DNA from: Aulostomus chinensis
Taxonomy: Eukaryota; Chordata; Actinopteri; Syngnathiformes; Aulostomidae
Assembly: GCA_037954235.1 (NCBI GenBank)
Contig: JBBMOA010000010.1
Coordinates: forward strand, 17,403,529-17,467,528
Direction of reading: 5' to 3'
Length of the DNA: 64,000 nucleotides
The notes beneath the pieces were generated by a model that did no database searches, was not told the origin of the DNA, and saw only the letters and a program-made list of their open reading frames with translations. Position 1 is the first letter of the stretch; each line of letters opens with the position of its first letter. Of this stretch, positions 48,776 through 61,999 are shown piece after piece. Position numbers and translations under genes: made by a program.

Positions 48776-51496
48776 GTGCCATATGAATATCAGTGTTTGC
48801 TGTGAGTATGCAGATACACCCATAAAAGATGTGTCATTATTCAGATGTTTCTCTCATTTTGCTGTATTGGTTCGCAGTTTGAGTGATGTTGTTTACAGGG
48901 AGTGACTCAGCACAAACTAATGACCTGTATGTGGACTTCGCAGCTTCCAGGTATATTAATGTTGATGTGTGCACCCCCTCAGGCAGCTCCCTGGGGTCTC
49001 TAGATTAGGTATACTGAAATAAAAGCTAGATCAATACATCTATTTGTTTTGGGCAAACCATTTTCCATTATTTTAAGATCACCAGAACTTAAACATGTAA
49101 TTGTCAACCAAAATAATATTGGTGTCACTTGTGTTAAAATATAAAAGATGATAATTGCTTCAATGAAATAAAAAAAAATAGAGACCGTTTATTTAAAATA
49201 CATGTGTCAAAGAAAAGGTGTTTTTTTTATGGTGGAAGATGTATGGGAACCTTGGTTGTTGAACACATGCTGGTTTGAGTGTTATTTTGTTGTTTGTGAC
49301 GGAGGGGAAAAAAAATCTAATTTGTAACAGAAAATAAAATCTGAAATAAAAGCGGAAAAGTCTATGTTGTGTCATGTAGCCAGAGTATCTCTGTATTAAC
49401 AACAACAACAAAATTTCCATGGCTGTTTCAATGTTTTTGATAATACATTTGTTGTGGATCTTAATGATTGTCGAATCTCTTAAATCACTGATCACTGAAG
49501 TTTGAGTATTCGAGCATAGCATCACTCCGCATCATGACCACAGTTAGAAAATTTGTTGGTGAATATTTATATACTGTGATTACAATTATGATTTCAACAG
49601 GGAAGCTTTAAACTTTGTTAATGATTTTTGGCACCACCAGGAGTCACTACATGGTTAACATGGTTTTTCTTGTAAGTTTTTGTGTTTGTCTACCCAGTGC
49701 AGAATGAATGATTTTATCACGCTAGGTGACGTTAGGTGCTGCCACAATATCAGATTTTCACAAACAGACTATCAATGCTAAAAGAATTTGCGATAAAAAT
49801 AATGTAAAATCCATGATTTTGAATCACATCATTACTAACATCTGATGATTTTGAATATTATCCTGCACATATTATAGACTTGATGTAGATAATGAGTACA
49901 TGCAGTTGTGACATCCCCTCTCACTATTAACATAGGCTATTTAGAATTCCCATGACGAGAGAGGTAGCATTTCAAGTCAAATTTTCTTTAATACATCCAG
50001 TTTATTTTCTAAACTGATGGCTGCAACACAGTATAACTGATGCAGGTGCAGTTGAGTTTTTATCTTTGTTAGGAATGAACTACTACATTTGGAGCACAAT
50101 GGTGTTGATTTCATTTTAACTTCCACCCTTTTGGGGGGAGGGTTGTCCTTTACTGTACTTCAACACTATCAGCTGTGGGATGGGTGGAGGGGGTCTGTTA
50201 AACTCAAGTTCCTTCAGGCACTGAATGAGTGATTTGATTTGCTTGGTGACGCAGCTTAATGGACTTACACGATCTCCAAGGACATTTTGGGTTCCGTTCA
50301 TCTCCTCCGGCAAACACTATCAGAGTGAAGCTGACATGGAACAACCAAGGACAGTTTTTTCATAACAACAACAACAACAACAACAAAACAATCTCATCTC
50401 ACATAATTCAGTATAGATGACTATATTGGAACACCACGCATCTGAGTGTCTAAAAAATTTCCTTGCAATATTAATGAAAAAAATGCACATTATCTAAACA
50501 TTGAATAACATGTAATCTAACTGCATCTGTTGTATGTCTCTGTCTTGGTGACACATCTATACATGATCCACGTGTATGCCTTTGACTTTATATGGATCTG
50601 CCATAGTCCTGTGCTACACGTGTATGTATGGTATTCCTGTCATAAAACCCAGGAGATAACGGACTGTACTGGACCAACCCTAGTCATTTCTGACCCATAC
50701 TGTATGATCGTCTCTTTTTGCACCATGGCTATTAAGTCATTATAATTAGTGGCTTTACTGGTTGATAATTTAATACTATTTCTGAATTCTCTTTATTTTC
50801 TGGCTCATCAGTTTGCCTAATCAACCTTATAGCCCATGCATAAAATTAGCCTTAAAGCCCTTAAAGCATAGCTTTAGCAAGTTATTTTATTCGTATCATG
50901 AAAACTCTCTGTGAAGTGTCTTGATGGGGTTTTTTGCAGGGTATCCAAATAAAGAATATGTAGGGGATGTTTGTATTGGTGACAATGTTTTGGACCAAAA
51001 ACATCAGATTCCCATCTGACTTCATGAATGATTGATGACAATCTCCACACATACTCATTGTGGGTATAGTCCTCACAATTTTGCAGAGCTTAAGTTGTAA
51101 TTCAGTGCAGTTCTTTTTATCCTTTGCCTTTTGTTAGCGTCTAAGCAGCCATTAATTTAATCCCTCTTTTATCATCATTGCTGCAGGGCCACACCATGTC
51201 ACCGATTACATCAGGGGAGATCTCTAAATGCTGTGCAGCCTCCCCCTTGTGTCACCCCCTCAACAGCCCCAAAGGGCTCTAATTCAGATATTGCCGCAAT
51301 CACACATTCTACACCAACACACATCTATGTAACCTGTCTTGTCCTTGTCAATCACTAGCCTTTCTCTTAAAAAGATATCTGAGAGGACATATGAACAAGT
51401 ACTGCTACTCATTTGTGATTTATGATTATACAGTGTCTGTCATTGATACATGCTGTGAAGGATTCCAAAGACCACACTGATAACAAAACAGGTAAC
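48776..51496. other. 3' flank of drd2, no gene recognised
   Basis: AT-rich. Includes a (CAA)n tract at 50364-50386. A minus frame near 50116-50313 is proline-rich at its end and lacks family features. Confidence 0.4.
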
Positions 51497-51646
51497 CTTG
51501 GCAGGCAGTATGAAGGGGATTTCTGCCGTGTGACACACAAGGTCTCTGAAGAGTGAGACTTCCTCCTGTCTGTCTTCCACTTCAATTTTCAGTGAGTGTT
51601 TTCTCTTGTCACCTTTGTAAACTATGCTGAGCTTGGTGACAGGCAT
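51497..51646 (-). CDS. Isolated minus-strand frame with ubiquitin-like character (uncertain)
   Basis: ATG at 51646 opens a frame starting MPVTKLSIVYKGDKRKHSL. It continues with an acidic segment (KIEVEDRQEEV), then SLFRDLVCHTAEIPFILPAK, where a weak donor (G|GTTACC) is possible. Without splicing the frame stops at about 51440 after 18 more, hydrophobic residues. The pattern of a beta-hairpin with KH, a gap, a helix with DL, then IP resembles the first half of a ubiquitin-like domain such as that of BAG1. No second half was found in the next 2 kb, and the donor is poor. It is either an exon of an unseen minus-strand gene, a pseudogene fragment, or chance. Confidence 0.3.
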
Positions 51647-51848
51647 GTCCAAAAATAGTCCCAGAGGTCAGAGAAGGAGAGTTCAAGCAGAGGTGGGCGT
51701 GGCTTGAGGTAAGTGGTTGTTGAGCCAAATAGCGAGCTCCCGTGAAAACAGTAACATCATACATCTTTGGGGTCATCAAAAAATCACAGATAAGGTCGTT
51801 TTCAAATTTTACTCTGAGGTATTTCAGGCTATTGAAACATATCACAAT

Positions 51849-51872
51849 CCCCCCCCCCCCCCCCAAAAAAAA
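51849..51872. repeat. C16-A8 homopolymer junction
   Basis: Sixteen C followed directly by eight A. Confidence 0.9.
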
Positions 51873-51949
51873 GTCGACTCAAACTCAGGAAATACATTTG
51901 TATCAATATTGATGAATTATCAAACTCTTTTTATTCCAAATACTTGTCA

Positions 51950-52215
51950 GTGGGACAGTCAATCTTTATTTATATAAGGCCTAATCACAACAAAAGCCAT
52001 CTCAAGGCACTTTACACAAAGAGCAGGTCTAGAACCTTACTCCTGAATTCAAATGAAAGAGACCCAACATTCCCACATGAGGAAGCCCTCGGCAACGTTG
52101 GCGAGAAAAAAACTCCCTTTTAACAGGAAGAAACCTCAGGCAGAACCAGGCTCAGAGTGGGCGGCCATCTGCTTGGACCACAGGTCACAGGTCTTCTGTG
52201 GAAGCTACAGCACTA
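51950..52215 (-). mobile_element. Retroelement tail copy, minus orientation
   Basis: gtcaatctttatttatataa, then caaggcactttacacaaaga, gagacccaacattcccacat, aacaggaagaaacctcaggc and gggcggccatctgcttggac read as the reverse complement of the 52578-52945 copy. Confidence 0.75.
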
Positions 52216-52577
52216 AATCTGTCAAGGCCAACCTGTCTCATGTCCTTTGACATGTAACACTGGAGGATTAGAAAAGACAACCAAGCTAATGATGTAACAT
52301 CAGTCCATCGTGATCAGGTCAACCACATGATATTCATGTTTTATGTGAGGATACCAAGAACAAAAACAACAATTTGAAAAAACTATTGTAACATTTAATA
52401 TTTAATATAAAAATTAAAAAAAATTAATATAAAATTTCACTCAGCACTATGACACGGGACTTAAGTTGGACTTGAGTACTATGACTTCAAGACAAGATTC
52501 TCCTCAAGCATATATATTTTTATGCCCTACATTGCGATGTTGTTGTTTGTAATTACTGTTATTCGGTTTAAAGTATA

Positions 52578-52945
52578 GGACTTTTTTGCTTCCAGCTTGT
52601 TCACATTCCCCTCTGATTGTCACTCTCTCCCTCCTTTCTCTCTCTCTTTATCTCTCTTCCTCTCTTTCCTTCTGTATATCTGTCTTTGTCCATTATCTGT
52701 CTTTGTCTCCGCCCCGCTTTCCTGCTCTTTCCCCCCAACCGGTCAAAGCAGATGGCCGCTCACATTAAGCATGGATCTGCTTGTTGTTCCTGCCTGTTAA
52801 AATAAAGGTTTTTGTCGCCACTTTTGTAGAATTGTTGGGTGTACCTGTATATTAATTGAAGTAGTGTGGTGCTACTCTACTTGTAAAATGCCATGAGTTA
52901 ACTTTTGTTGTGATTGGGCGCTACGTGAGTAAAACTGACTGGCCT
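52578..52945 (+). mobile_element. Retroelement tail copy, plus orientation
   Basis: A pyrimidine-rich tctctctc zone leads to ccccccaaccggtcaaagca, then gatggccgctcacattaagc, ttcctgcctgttaaaataaa and agaattgttgggtg, and ends with gttgtgattgggcgctacg. This is the full version of the tail seen at 11432 and the inverted partner of 51950-52215. Confidence 0.75.
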
Positions 52946-54693
52946 GGATTTGCTTGGTTTTGATTAAAGTGTTGTAACGGTTGTGTAGCTTGAACTATAA
53001 GGCCCACTTGTTTACATTACATGTTACATTTTGTTACAAGTTGACATGACTCTGTGGAGAGAAAATGTTCAGTTTCAATGCCATATAGCTGGTGAAGGAT
53101 GATGGTGTGGTTGAAAGGTTTTGTGTTTAATCTGCTATCTGTAAGAAGTCTAATAATGGGATAAAATGAGTGCTAAGATTATTATTGCCAAAGAAAAATG
53201 CAAACTTTCTTCGTATCAGCAGAGAGTGCAACTGTTTCTCAGTTAAGTGATGTTCCACCACTTGCTTATGATCGTAAGCCTTGGAAATAATAACATCACA
53301 GATACAAGTGACAAAATAACTTTTCTCAGGAGGTGGCTTGCTTGGGCCTGCTACACTCTCTCACTTCCTCCCAGTGAGAAACACTTGGGAATAACAGTTA
53401 CTGAGAATCCACAGTGTTGCCCTCTGGCACCTCTTCAGCTCTGATTGATGTAAAGTGAGTCATCCATCGTTGGGTGAAGATCTCTGCAGAGAGAAAAGTG
53501 TAGGACCACAACTCCCTTACACTATTGCCCCTTCAGGAGGATGGTTAGTACGAGACAAGATGCACCAGCGCTTGTTTGCTCCGGCTGAAATGACTGCTTG
53601 TAATGTATATCTTGAAATGTTATTTTCTATCTTTGATGAATGTGTGAACACTGTGTGTAGTATGTTTCTTCTGACATACAACATTAATCATTAAGTTTTG
53701 CTTTTAACCCCTACTGCAAGCTTTTGACATTGTGCATTTGTTTAAGCACAATATAGCTAACTTTCCATTAGCACTACTTCAGCTAGGGGTCAGAAGTGGT
53801 CATTAGTCTCAGTGTGGGAACTTGAGCTGGAAGTGTGTGCTCCTCACTTTCAAAGATAATGTGATGTAATTATACTTGGAGCATTGTATTACCAACATTA
53901 TGATCACTCAGTACAACCATCTGTACTGTATGAATTATTTAATGTTACACCACTCTCCGGTTATTTGCCGACAATAATTGCAAGGAGCTGATATGGCATT
54001 TGAAGAAGGCTTTGAAGCTAAGCAGCCCTTCCTCATATCATCATTCAGTCTCTAATAAGACACTCGCAACAGTCTGCACAGCTCTTATCATGACCTTTTG
54101 AATTAAATGTGTTTGTGGTTGTGGCTCTCACAGCTTTAGCATCCCCCAAGAACATCAGCAATTATTAAATTACTGCATTCATTTGATTGTTGAAGGAAAT
54201 GCTGGTGAACTGAAGAAACACTTAACAAACCAGGTATTGCCTTTCCCCAACAGGGGAAAAACACAGTGTAAACCTAGGATGTACATATGCAAATGCTTTC
54301 TCTAGTCTTTAAAAACATGAGAAAAAAAAACAAAGAAGAAAGAACACAAATGTCTAGATCCAAGTGCATGAGAAATTTTAAATACTCAAGTTAGTGACGA
54401 TGCTGTCTTAATTAACATTCTATCAGACGTAATCACTTAATCACATAAAAATGAATGGCAATTACTTTGTACCTGTGCTTCAGTCCCACCCTAAATCTCT
54501 GTATCATTTGAAGAGGTCAAGTAGTCTTGCTACCAATCAGCAAGCAGTCCCTCCTCAACTGTGACACCACTAAATCAATAGCACGCTGATGTCAAGTTAC
54601 CATGGAGAAACAATAGCCGAGTATGACCGTATGGCTGCTGCACTCTCCCCTGCTTTGATGCGGCTGAACCCACTGTTTTGAGCCAGTCCTTAC
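52946..54693. other. Non-coding, no gene recognised
   Basis: Nothing supported. Confidence 0.45.
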
Positions 54694-54802
54694 CTTGGAC
54701 TGGGTTCCCATCCATCCTGCCTCCTTGACAGTTCTCCTTTATCCCACCCTCTAGCATGTTGATTGCAAAGGTACCAGTCTCTACAGTCCAGTTAATCTGC
54801 AC
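54694..54802 (-). other. Exon-like minus-strand frame
   Basis: A 109-nt segment reads VQINWTVETGTFAINMLEGG then IKENCQGGRMDGNPVQ, bounded by a perfect donor (CCAAG|GTAAGG) and an acceptor (gacagcag) with a poor pyrimidine tract. No family recognised; probably a chance exon. Confidence 0.15.
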
Positions 54803-57800
54803 CTGCTGTCAACAGCACCTGCTTGGAAGTGCATTGAAAGTCAAACTCTTGGCAGCTGTGGTTTAGTAGGAACTCTCCTCCATGTTGATTGTTTGTGTGT
54901 TTTTGGTAAATGAGGTCAATTGTAGGTTGTTGTTTTGAGTGATATACGTCTGTGAGGCATTGGTGACTGCATTCACTTCAAAGAGGACAAAATTAGCACC
55001 AGTGTTGGGCTGTTTCTTTTTGTTGAAAGTTGTGGATGGATTTTGATTAAATTTAGTAGGATGATGAGCTTGGGCTGAGGAGCAGTTAATTAGATTTTGG
55101 ATCTGTCATCATATCCCCTTGGCATAGGTATGTGCTCTCAGAGTGCCCTCTAGTTTAATACTTGCAAGGTGTGCAGTATTTTTGTTGTTGTTATTTTTCT
55201 TCAATGGGAAAAGTTTGTTATTGGGGGTTGTGCCGGGCTGTAGATTTTTCAGACAACTGTTGGTTTCATTCATATTCACCTGCACCTTAGGATTTGTTGA
55301 AGTGTTTGTGGAGAACTAAAACCACATTTTGTACTCATTATAACATATCTAGTTTCTGTAACCTATCCTTATCTAAAGAGTTGTTAAGGTTTATTTTCCA
55401 TCTATCCCGGCAAGCAGGGTTATAAAACACTTAAAAGCACAGAAGTAATTTAATTTCTAAGTATACCTGATGGGTGGGAGGAGAAGAAAAGACACGAAAA
55501 GGCTTCTCTGTCTCAGCAAACTTACCTTATATGCATGATGGCACAATGTTGAATGTGAATGAGAGAAGTGAAGTTCAGTGAGCTGAATATTGACGCCCTC
55601 TCTCTCCACAGACTTTCATCTGAGTTCACCTCTTCCCTGCCTTTGTGAAGCTTTTTGTGTGAGGACTTCAGATGGGCAAACGGCATTTTCAATCATTTAT
55701 CCCTCTCAACAGAGAATCAATCTAAATCTTAACTCAATCTTATCGAATCAGACACCTGCAGTGGGTATAGAAGCAGCGGGATATGCTGTTAATTGTGCTG
55801 AGAGTGAGTGAGAGATGGGAGAGCTCTCTTGGTGCAGATAGTCATAATCACATTCTTGGTGAGATGACTTCCTTCTCTCACACTCTGCCACCACTTTAGC
55901 CTTGGTTAATGTCTGCCAATCTTTCCTTTTGCACACCACACCACTCCATCCACTTCATTCCTCTCTTCACTTTCCTTGTTAGGGACAGGAGAAGCTGCAG
56001 CTGAAGCATGAAATGACAGTTCCATTCTTTAACTTAGTATTTTTTTTATTTTTATTTTTTTTAGCTTTGGTGGTACCTGTTTAACAATGGGAGATGATGG
56101 CAACTGTATTTTAACTGTTTGGGGCTCTTTTTCAAGTGTACTGAGGCATCATATCTCTTAATGCTTTATTTTTTAACCAGACATATCACATCACTGATTC
56201 CAGTGCGGTGACATGGAAACACTGGATTTTTCAATATATAAAGCAATAATGAATTTTGAATCAAATATCTATTTAAAAATATAGGAGACACTAAAATGCA
56301 TTAAAAAGTTGTATCCTATATTTTCAGACAAGCACTGGTAGTTGATAGTGATTTGGTGTCCCTTGGTCACCGGACCTGGGAGGCATTGAAAACTAAAACA
56401 CTCATAATTTTACCATATTGTAATCTTAATTGTGTAATAGTAATAGTGTAATCATCATTATGCTAATTAATTAATTGTTCTCTTATAGATCCTGAATTTC
56501 TGCACCAGATGAAGAGGGCTGATAAACTGAATTTAGACCTGTGTGTTGAAAGGCACGGAAAATATAATCAGTGCAGTGTGAAGATGACTGTTAAACATTT
56601 TCACACTTCTACATGAGAACTCAGTCATCACTTGATCATCACATGAGTACTCTGACGTCACCTTCTGTATCAAATACTTGGCTTGATCTTCATACGTTCT
56701 TGCTTTTTATGACCAAGGGGTCAGGATACAGGAAGTAGGAAGAGAATAATCCAGATGGAAAGGTGGGAGAGAAATTAATAATACTTAGGGAGTAAAATTA
56801 GGAGTTAACACAACACAACAGAACTCAGGACAAAAGAAGGTCTCACTTGCCTTAAAAAATAAATTACAACAAAGCAGAAGTGTATTTTAACTAAAGATTA
56901 TATCAATGAAGAAAAAAATCCACTCTAAAGTTGAGCAAACAGGCATAAAACAAAGTACAAAAAGAGTAATGTCATTAAACCTGATGAAACTAATATAAAA
57001 AAGCAAATTACGTCTGGGTGGAAACAAGTTGGGATGAGATGTGAGTGTAACTGTATTATGTTCAATACCCTGAGTGTGTCTGAGCTGTGCTTGAGAATTC
57101 AAAGCTACAAAGACCAAAATAAGACACAAAATACACATAATTACTCAAATGTGGCTGTCCATGGCTAGGCTAGCTGCTCTCATTTACTCAAAACCACCAG
57201 TGAGTCTCTTAATGTCCTTTAAAAGATGCAGCTGCACTACAGCAGATGGCCTTCATCAGCCTGATTACCAGAGAAAGTAAGAAAAATCAAGAGCCAAGTT
57301 GTGATTGGATATTGAATGGACCAATCAGCTCCTAGAGATGGCAAACTCCGATTTACATAATCATACACAGGAGAATGAGGTGCTGTGGCTTAGGGCGTAA
57401 CACTGCTACAGTGTATCCAGGACTGCAATTTACACAGACTCACACATTGATAGTTATACCTGACAAACTCCGCAGCGGCTGGAAATACAGTTTAATTTGA
57501 AATTGCAGATTTCAAAAGTGAAAAAAAACATCATGGGTTATTATCTCCCTGCCCCCCAATTGTCATGAATACGCAATGTCCTATCGCAGTAAAGTTTGTG
57601 TTTGTTTTCATCATAAATACATAAATATAGAAACAGATATTCCTACATTTGATGGTTTTCATGTACCATCATTTCATTACATTAATATTCATCCTAAACA
57701 GTGGAAATGCTACAAAATGTCTATTTATGCTTTATTAACAGATTTATGCAAACTGTTTTATAATTTGTTTCAATAGTCTCTAAGGACTTGTAATGATTCA

Positions 57801-58675
57801 TTATCTGGGCAGGATCCTGGCCATCAGAATAGAATGAATGACACTGGAAGAGTTATATGACTGATGCAGTGGATAGGGGATTTCAGTGGAACAGTTGAAG
57901 GAGATTTGGCCAAGTTTTATTGGAAATTTCAAATAACCACCTTTTTGTGAGTATAGACGAAGGTGTACAGCACAGTGGCAGCTGTACCTGAAGGGACAAG
58001 GTATTTTTTCATCACTGTACTGCTCAGAATACTGCTAAATTTAACTTGAACATATTCATTTTTGATCTATTTTTATTGTCAGTAAGCATCCATGGATTTC
58101 TGAAAATAAATGGAAAATCCCAGCTGGCAGGATATTCATTTCCTATCAACAAACTTTCCTGACAAACTACAGCCTATTAAAAAGGAACCTGTAGTAGACG
58201 AAGTACAAAATGATGCATTTTGTGTAAGTGTAAACAGTGGGCATACCAGACGTCTGAAAGGGGTAAAGTTGGGCTTTTGAAGTTGAAAGTTGTACCCTGT
58301 AATCCTGAAGCAGTGGAGATATATTAGGAGTATATTAGGGAACAATTTGACACATAATTCTTATCTCAAATGGCTTGAAAGTAGTGCATATACTTGCCAT
58401 AAATGCGAAGATGTACCAATGTGTTGTTCCTCAACAGCACACAATGCCCATTTTTCCACATACATTGCAAATTGTCAAGTACTTAAATGCATATCCTGAT
58501 GGTCCAGAGAAATGTTTCGGTAAGACAAAGTTTCATTAGTTATGGCCAGTCAAACGACAAGAGGTTACGAATGGAACAGTGAAAAATTAAGGCGTACTTC
58601 AAATTGTGTTGTAAATATCCTTCCACATTTATGACTAATGTATGATTTCAGTTGATGATGTTTTTTATTTCACAG
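54803..58675. other. Non-coding, no gene recognised
   Basis: Long AT-rich stretch. One splice-acceptor-preceded open frame at about 56490-56620 was judged too weak in codon bias. Confidence 0.4.
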
Positions 58676-58756
58676 AAGAGTGAAATGGTGGATGCCCTGA
58701 GAGTAGCAGTGGATAAACTGCCCAGTTATGAGTCGAGAGAGCGGAGTCCTCTGTGA
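58676..58756 (+). CDS. Terminal-exon-like frame, unidentified
   Basis: A good acceptor (gttttttatttcacag ending 58675) is followed by 26 codons and TGA at 58754-58756, reading KSEMVDALRVAVDKLPSYES then RERSPL. Third positions are mixed to GC-rich and the tail looks like a hydrophilic C-terminus. No upstream exon could be linked to it, so this is weak evidence for a gene. Confidence 0.2.
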   Translation, partial: KSEMVDALRVAVDKLPSYESRERSPL

Positions 58757-59407
58757 CGTGTCTTTGAACATATTAGTTTGGATTGACTCATGTATAAACT
58801 TGATGCTCCAAGGGAAACAAATATATGTGTGCTGTCAGTTCTGACTCACACCTGCTGAATGCAAGAGTGCCATATCCCTCTTGCAATTCAGAAGAGCAAC
58901 CGGAGGGCATCGTTGCAAAGGTCTTGGCAACAATTCTCTGTACCTGTTCATGTGATGTTACTGTCCATCCGTCTTGTTTCATTTCACTGTAGTCCCAGAG
59001 TCCTTGGATTATTGTTTTGGGGTATTTGCTGGAAACTTGCAAAATATCTTTACCGTTTTAATTTTATTTGTTCATGTAGCTGAGCTCCACTGCTTCTAAC
59101 ATTTGTTTCTTGATAGATGTGGCTACCCTTTGCTACTGCCTCATTTCCTCACAGACTTACTGGGAGATTTAAAGGCACACCCACATTAGGTGGTGCTACT
59201 GGCACCTGCTGTCAAGAAAAATTTGATTTGGCAATCTCTTCAGATGGTGATTGTTTTTTACTGTGGCAATTTGGAGACTACAGTTGGGTTATATGAAGGT
59301 TTCTACAAGAGAAGTGCGGCTTTGAATAAAGTTGGATACCCAGGGGATTACAGGAGGCTGAAACATGAGAAACACATGACCTGGTGTGAGAATATCAGTT
59401 CATTTTC
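58757..59407. other. Non-coding, no gene recognised
   Basis: Nothing supported. Confidence 0.4.
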
Positions 59408-59505
59408 ACCAAGTAAATTACAATATTAGTGTAAAACAGTCTTAGGAAGAGGTGAGGGAAAATAGATTGGTATGGGCTTTGAAATGCCACTCAGCTGACA
59501 CCCGC
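59408..59505. repeat. Interspersed repeat, copy 1
   Basis: aagtaaattacaatattagt ... tggtatgggctttgaaatgc ... cactcagctgaca aligns by eye with 60517-60605, at roughly three quarters identity. Confidence 0.6.
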
Positions 59506-59764
59506 TCTACTGTAGAGTTGTCTTTCTGAGTTCGCTGCCCTCCTCTGCGTCCTTCTTTGCATGGGGTAGGATACTCCGGGGTCTCCAGCTGCCTCTCAGC
59601 ACAAGGTCCTTCCATCACATGACCCTCATAATCTTGATTCCCTGATCTCAGCATTGTGTGGAGCTGCTCGTGAAGCACACTGAAGAAGCCACTTGACAGT
59701 ACATGTGTGATGCTCCAAATTATATGTTTAGAAACTCATACAGGCTACTGGTGCTCTCCCTCCC

Positions 59765-59945
59765 TGACACGCCAAGTAAAAGGGGATGTCCAATCCCCAT
59801 TCGAAATCTGAGCAGGATACTGAATGAGTAAGTTTGCATCTTGCATGGGGTGAATGAGTGAACAAGATGACATTGGAAAGCTCTTTAGTAGAAAAAGCAC
59901 TGTATAGAGTACATATCCCATTTACCAGAGTGTCATCATTAGACG
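59765..59945. repeat. Repeat tail with 'gaatgagtgaacaagatgac' and 'aaaaagcactgtatagagta'
   Basis: It resembles the end of a common teleost repeat in which 'gtgaatgagtg' precedes 'aaaagcgctatataagta'. Diverged. Confidence 0.4.
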
Positions 59946-60516
59946 TCCTTGTGCAAGTACAAGTCTAAGTACATTCTCCATGACAGCATCAACTACAAGT
60001 CCAGTTACAGGTGCAATCCTCATCATAGCTCACAATACAATCATTATTAGAGCTCAAAGTACAATCAGTAATAGAGCTATAATTCCAAATATACTTCAAG
60101 TTATTAACCTCAGTCAAGACATCTGTGATACTGATAGCTGCTTTCTATTTACAGCTGATGATTATTGATAAATAAAACCACTCCCCTTTAAATATCCTAC
60201 ATTCTAGCTTAAAAGATGTTTGAAATATCCATAGCAGTAGTACAACAGCAACAATATTCCCCTGACTCACAGACTCACGTTTTTGAGGCGCGAGTTAACA
60301 CAAATAATGGACCACTGACAGCACTAAACCCTTCAGTAACCAGATTCAAGCACATTCAGTGTTAACCCTTCAGTCAGATCAACCTCAGAGGGCTAAAATA
60401 TAAGGTGTGCCATCGTAGGGAGTTAGCGTGAGAAGGTTGTCACGGATACCCAGTATAGAGTACTTGACAATACTGCAATTACAAGGGCATTCATCAGTGG
60501 GCCATAGCCACAATCC

Positions 60517-60605
60517 AATAAATTGCACTACTAATGTGAAATGATACTAGGATAAGATGAGTGAGAATAGAGTAGTATGGGTGTTGAAATGCTACTCAAC
60601 TGGCA
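60517..60605. repeat. Interspersed repeat, copy 2
   Basis: aataaattgcactactaatg ... tagtatgggtgttgaaatgc ... tactcaactggca matches copy 1 at 59408 in the same orientation. Confidence 0.6.
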
Positions 60606-61999
60606 GAGGTGATGTGAAGCCCCACTCTTGGCGTGATTCCAAAAATCTAACCTAAGCTTTGATGAATCATGCTGCATCATCATTCACCTTTTGATGTGGT
60701 GCCATTTTGTGCATGAGTGACCTAAGCTTAATAGTGCATGAATAAGTGAAGCGTTGGAGAGTGACAGGAAGTGAACCACAGCAGTATTAACTGATGGTTT
60801 GGCATGTGCTTGTTCAAGGGAAGCAGACCCTTATGATGTAACACAATTCTCATTCATCTGCAGAGGTTGGATGTAATCTTTACTCACAGCTAAGGGAAAC
60901 GTGGTGGGGGCAGGAGGAAATGAAAGAGATACATATCTGAGCGGAGTTTAATTCACTGTGGGATCACTCCTCCAGGTAGTTTGTCAGAGGAAGGAGGTGT
61001 TGGATGTTATGACATTCATCTCTAAAGCACTTTCCCTGCCAGAGAAATGGATGGGATTTTTGCCCATCAATGTGAAGAACAAAACATCTAATACAACCAT
61101 AATGTCCTCACCCCCTCTAGATTATTTACAGTAAATATCATGAACATAGCAATTTAGGAACTGAAAATGCAAGTATATGGCCAATTGCCTTCACTCCAAA
61201 TATGTAGCCTTTTACATAGGCAAGTGGGCATGTCTCTTCAGGTAATGTCAGATCCTAATATCTTCCAGGTTGGTTTTACATTAAAAACAGAACTGAGCTC
61301 TGAGTGTAAAGGTGCAATTCAGTGTATCCCATTAAAGAAAGTTGAATTTTTATACAAAATCTTTCTCCTGCATTGGTGAGATTAAAAACAAGTCATGAGC
61401 ACTTGCTGTGAATCTTGCAGAATTAAATGGTTCCATAATTACCATGGAAACCTGAAAATGACTTGATGCTGAAGTTTTACAGAAATAAAAAAGCAGTCCA
61501 CTTTTAATGATCTGTTTTCACCAACTAATTTAAAAATGTTACATGCATATCTGTGCATTTTGATCATTTCACATTTATTTTCTCTGTGTGGCATATATAT
61601 TGATTTGTGAAATGTCTCCCCACATTACTCAGAACTGGTGTTTGCATCTTTTCAGTGGAAGCTTCTATGACATTTAAGTCAAATATTTAATGCACATTAT
61701 GCTTTTTAACCATTTCCAGTTTTTATTGCAATATGCAGTAAACCCTAATTAATCAGCATAACCAATAACTCATGTATTGTGTTACAAAATATAAGGGGGT
61801 TCAGTGATAAAAGCAGTATTTCATCACATTTTTACTTTTACGACCATTTTGGGCAGGTGATATTTTTCACTGTCTCACTAGTTTTAGACATGCTTCATTA
61901 GAGATCATCAGCACATCTGACATCTGTTTTTTGAACAATATCATATTCTAGAAAGATAGAACTGAAAATGTCTTTTGTTTTGATTAATTCAGGGATTTC
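60606..61999. other. Non-coding, no gene recognised
   Basis: Nothing supported. Confidence 0.45.

Noticed and set aside
50116..50313. Minus frame with a possible helical segment and PPPPIPQ, considered as a partner of the 51.5-kb ubiquitin-like frame
   Set aside because: The frame, phase and sequence do not continue a ubiquitin-like or BAG domain.
56490..56620. Acceptor-preceded frame of about 42 codons starting PEFLHQMKRADKL
   Set aside because: Third positions show no bias, there is no family resemblance, and no donor or upstream partner fits.
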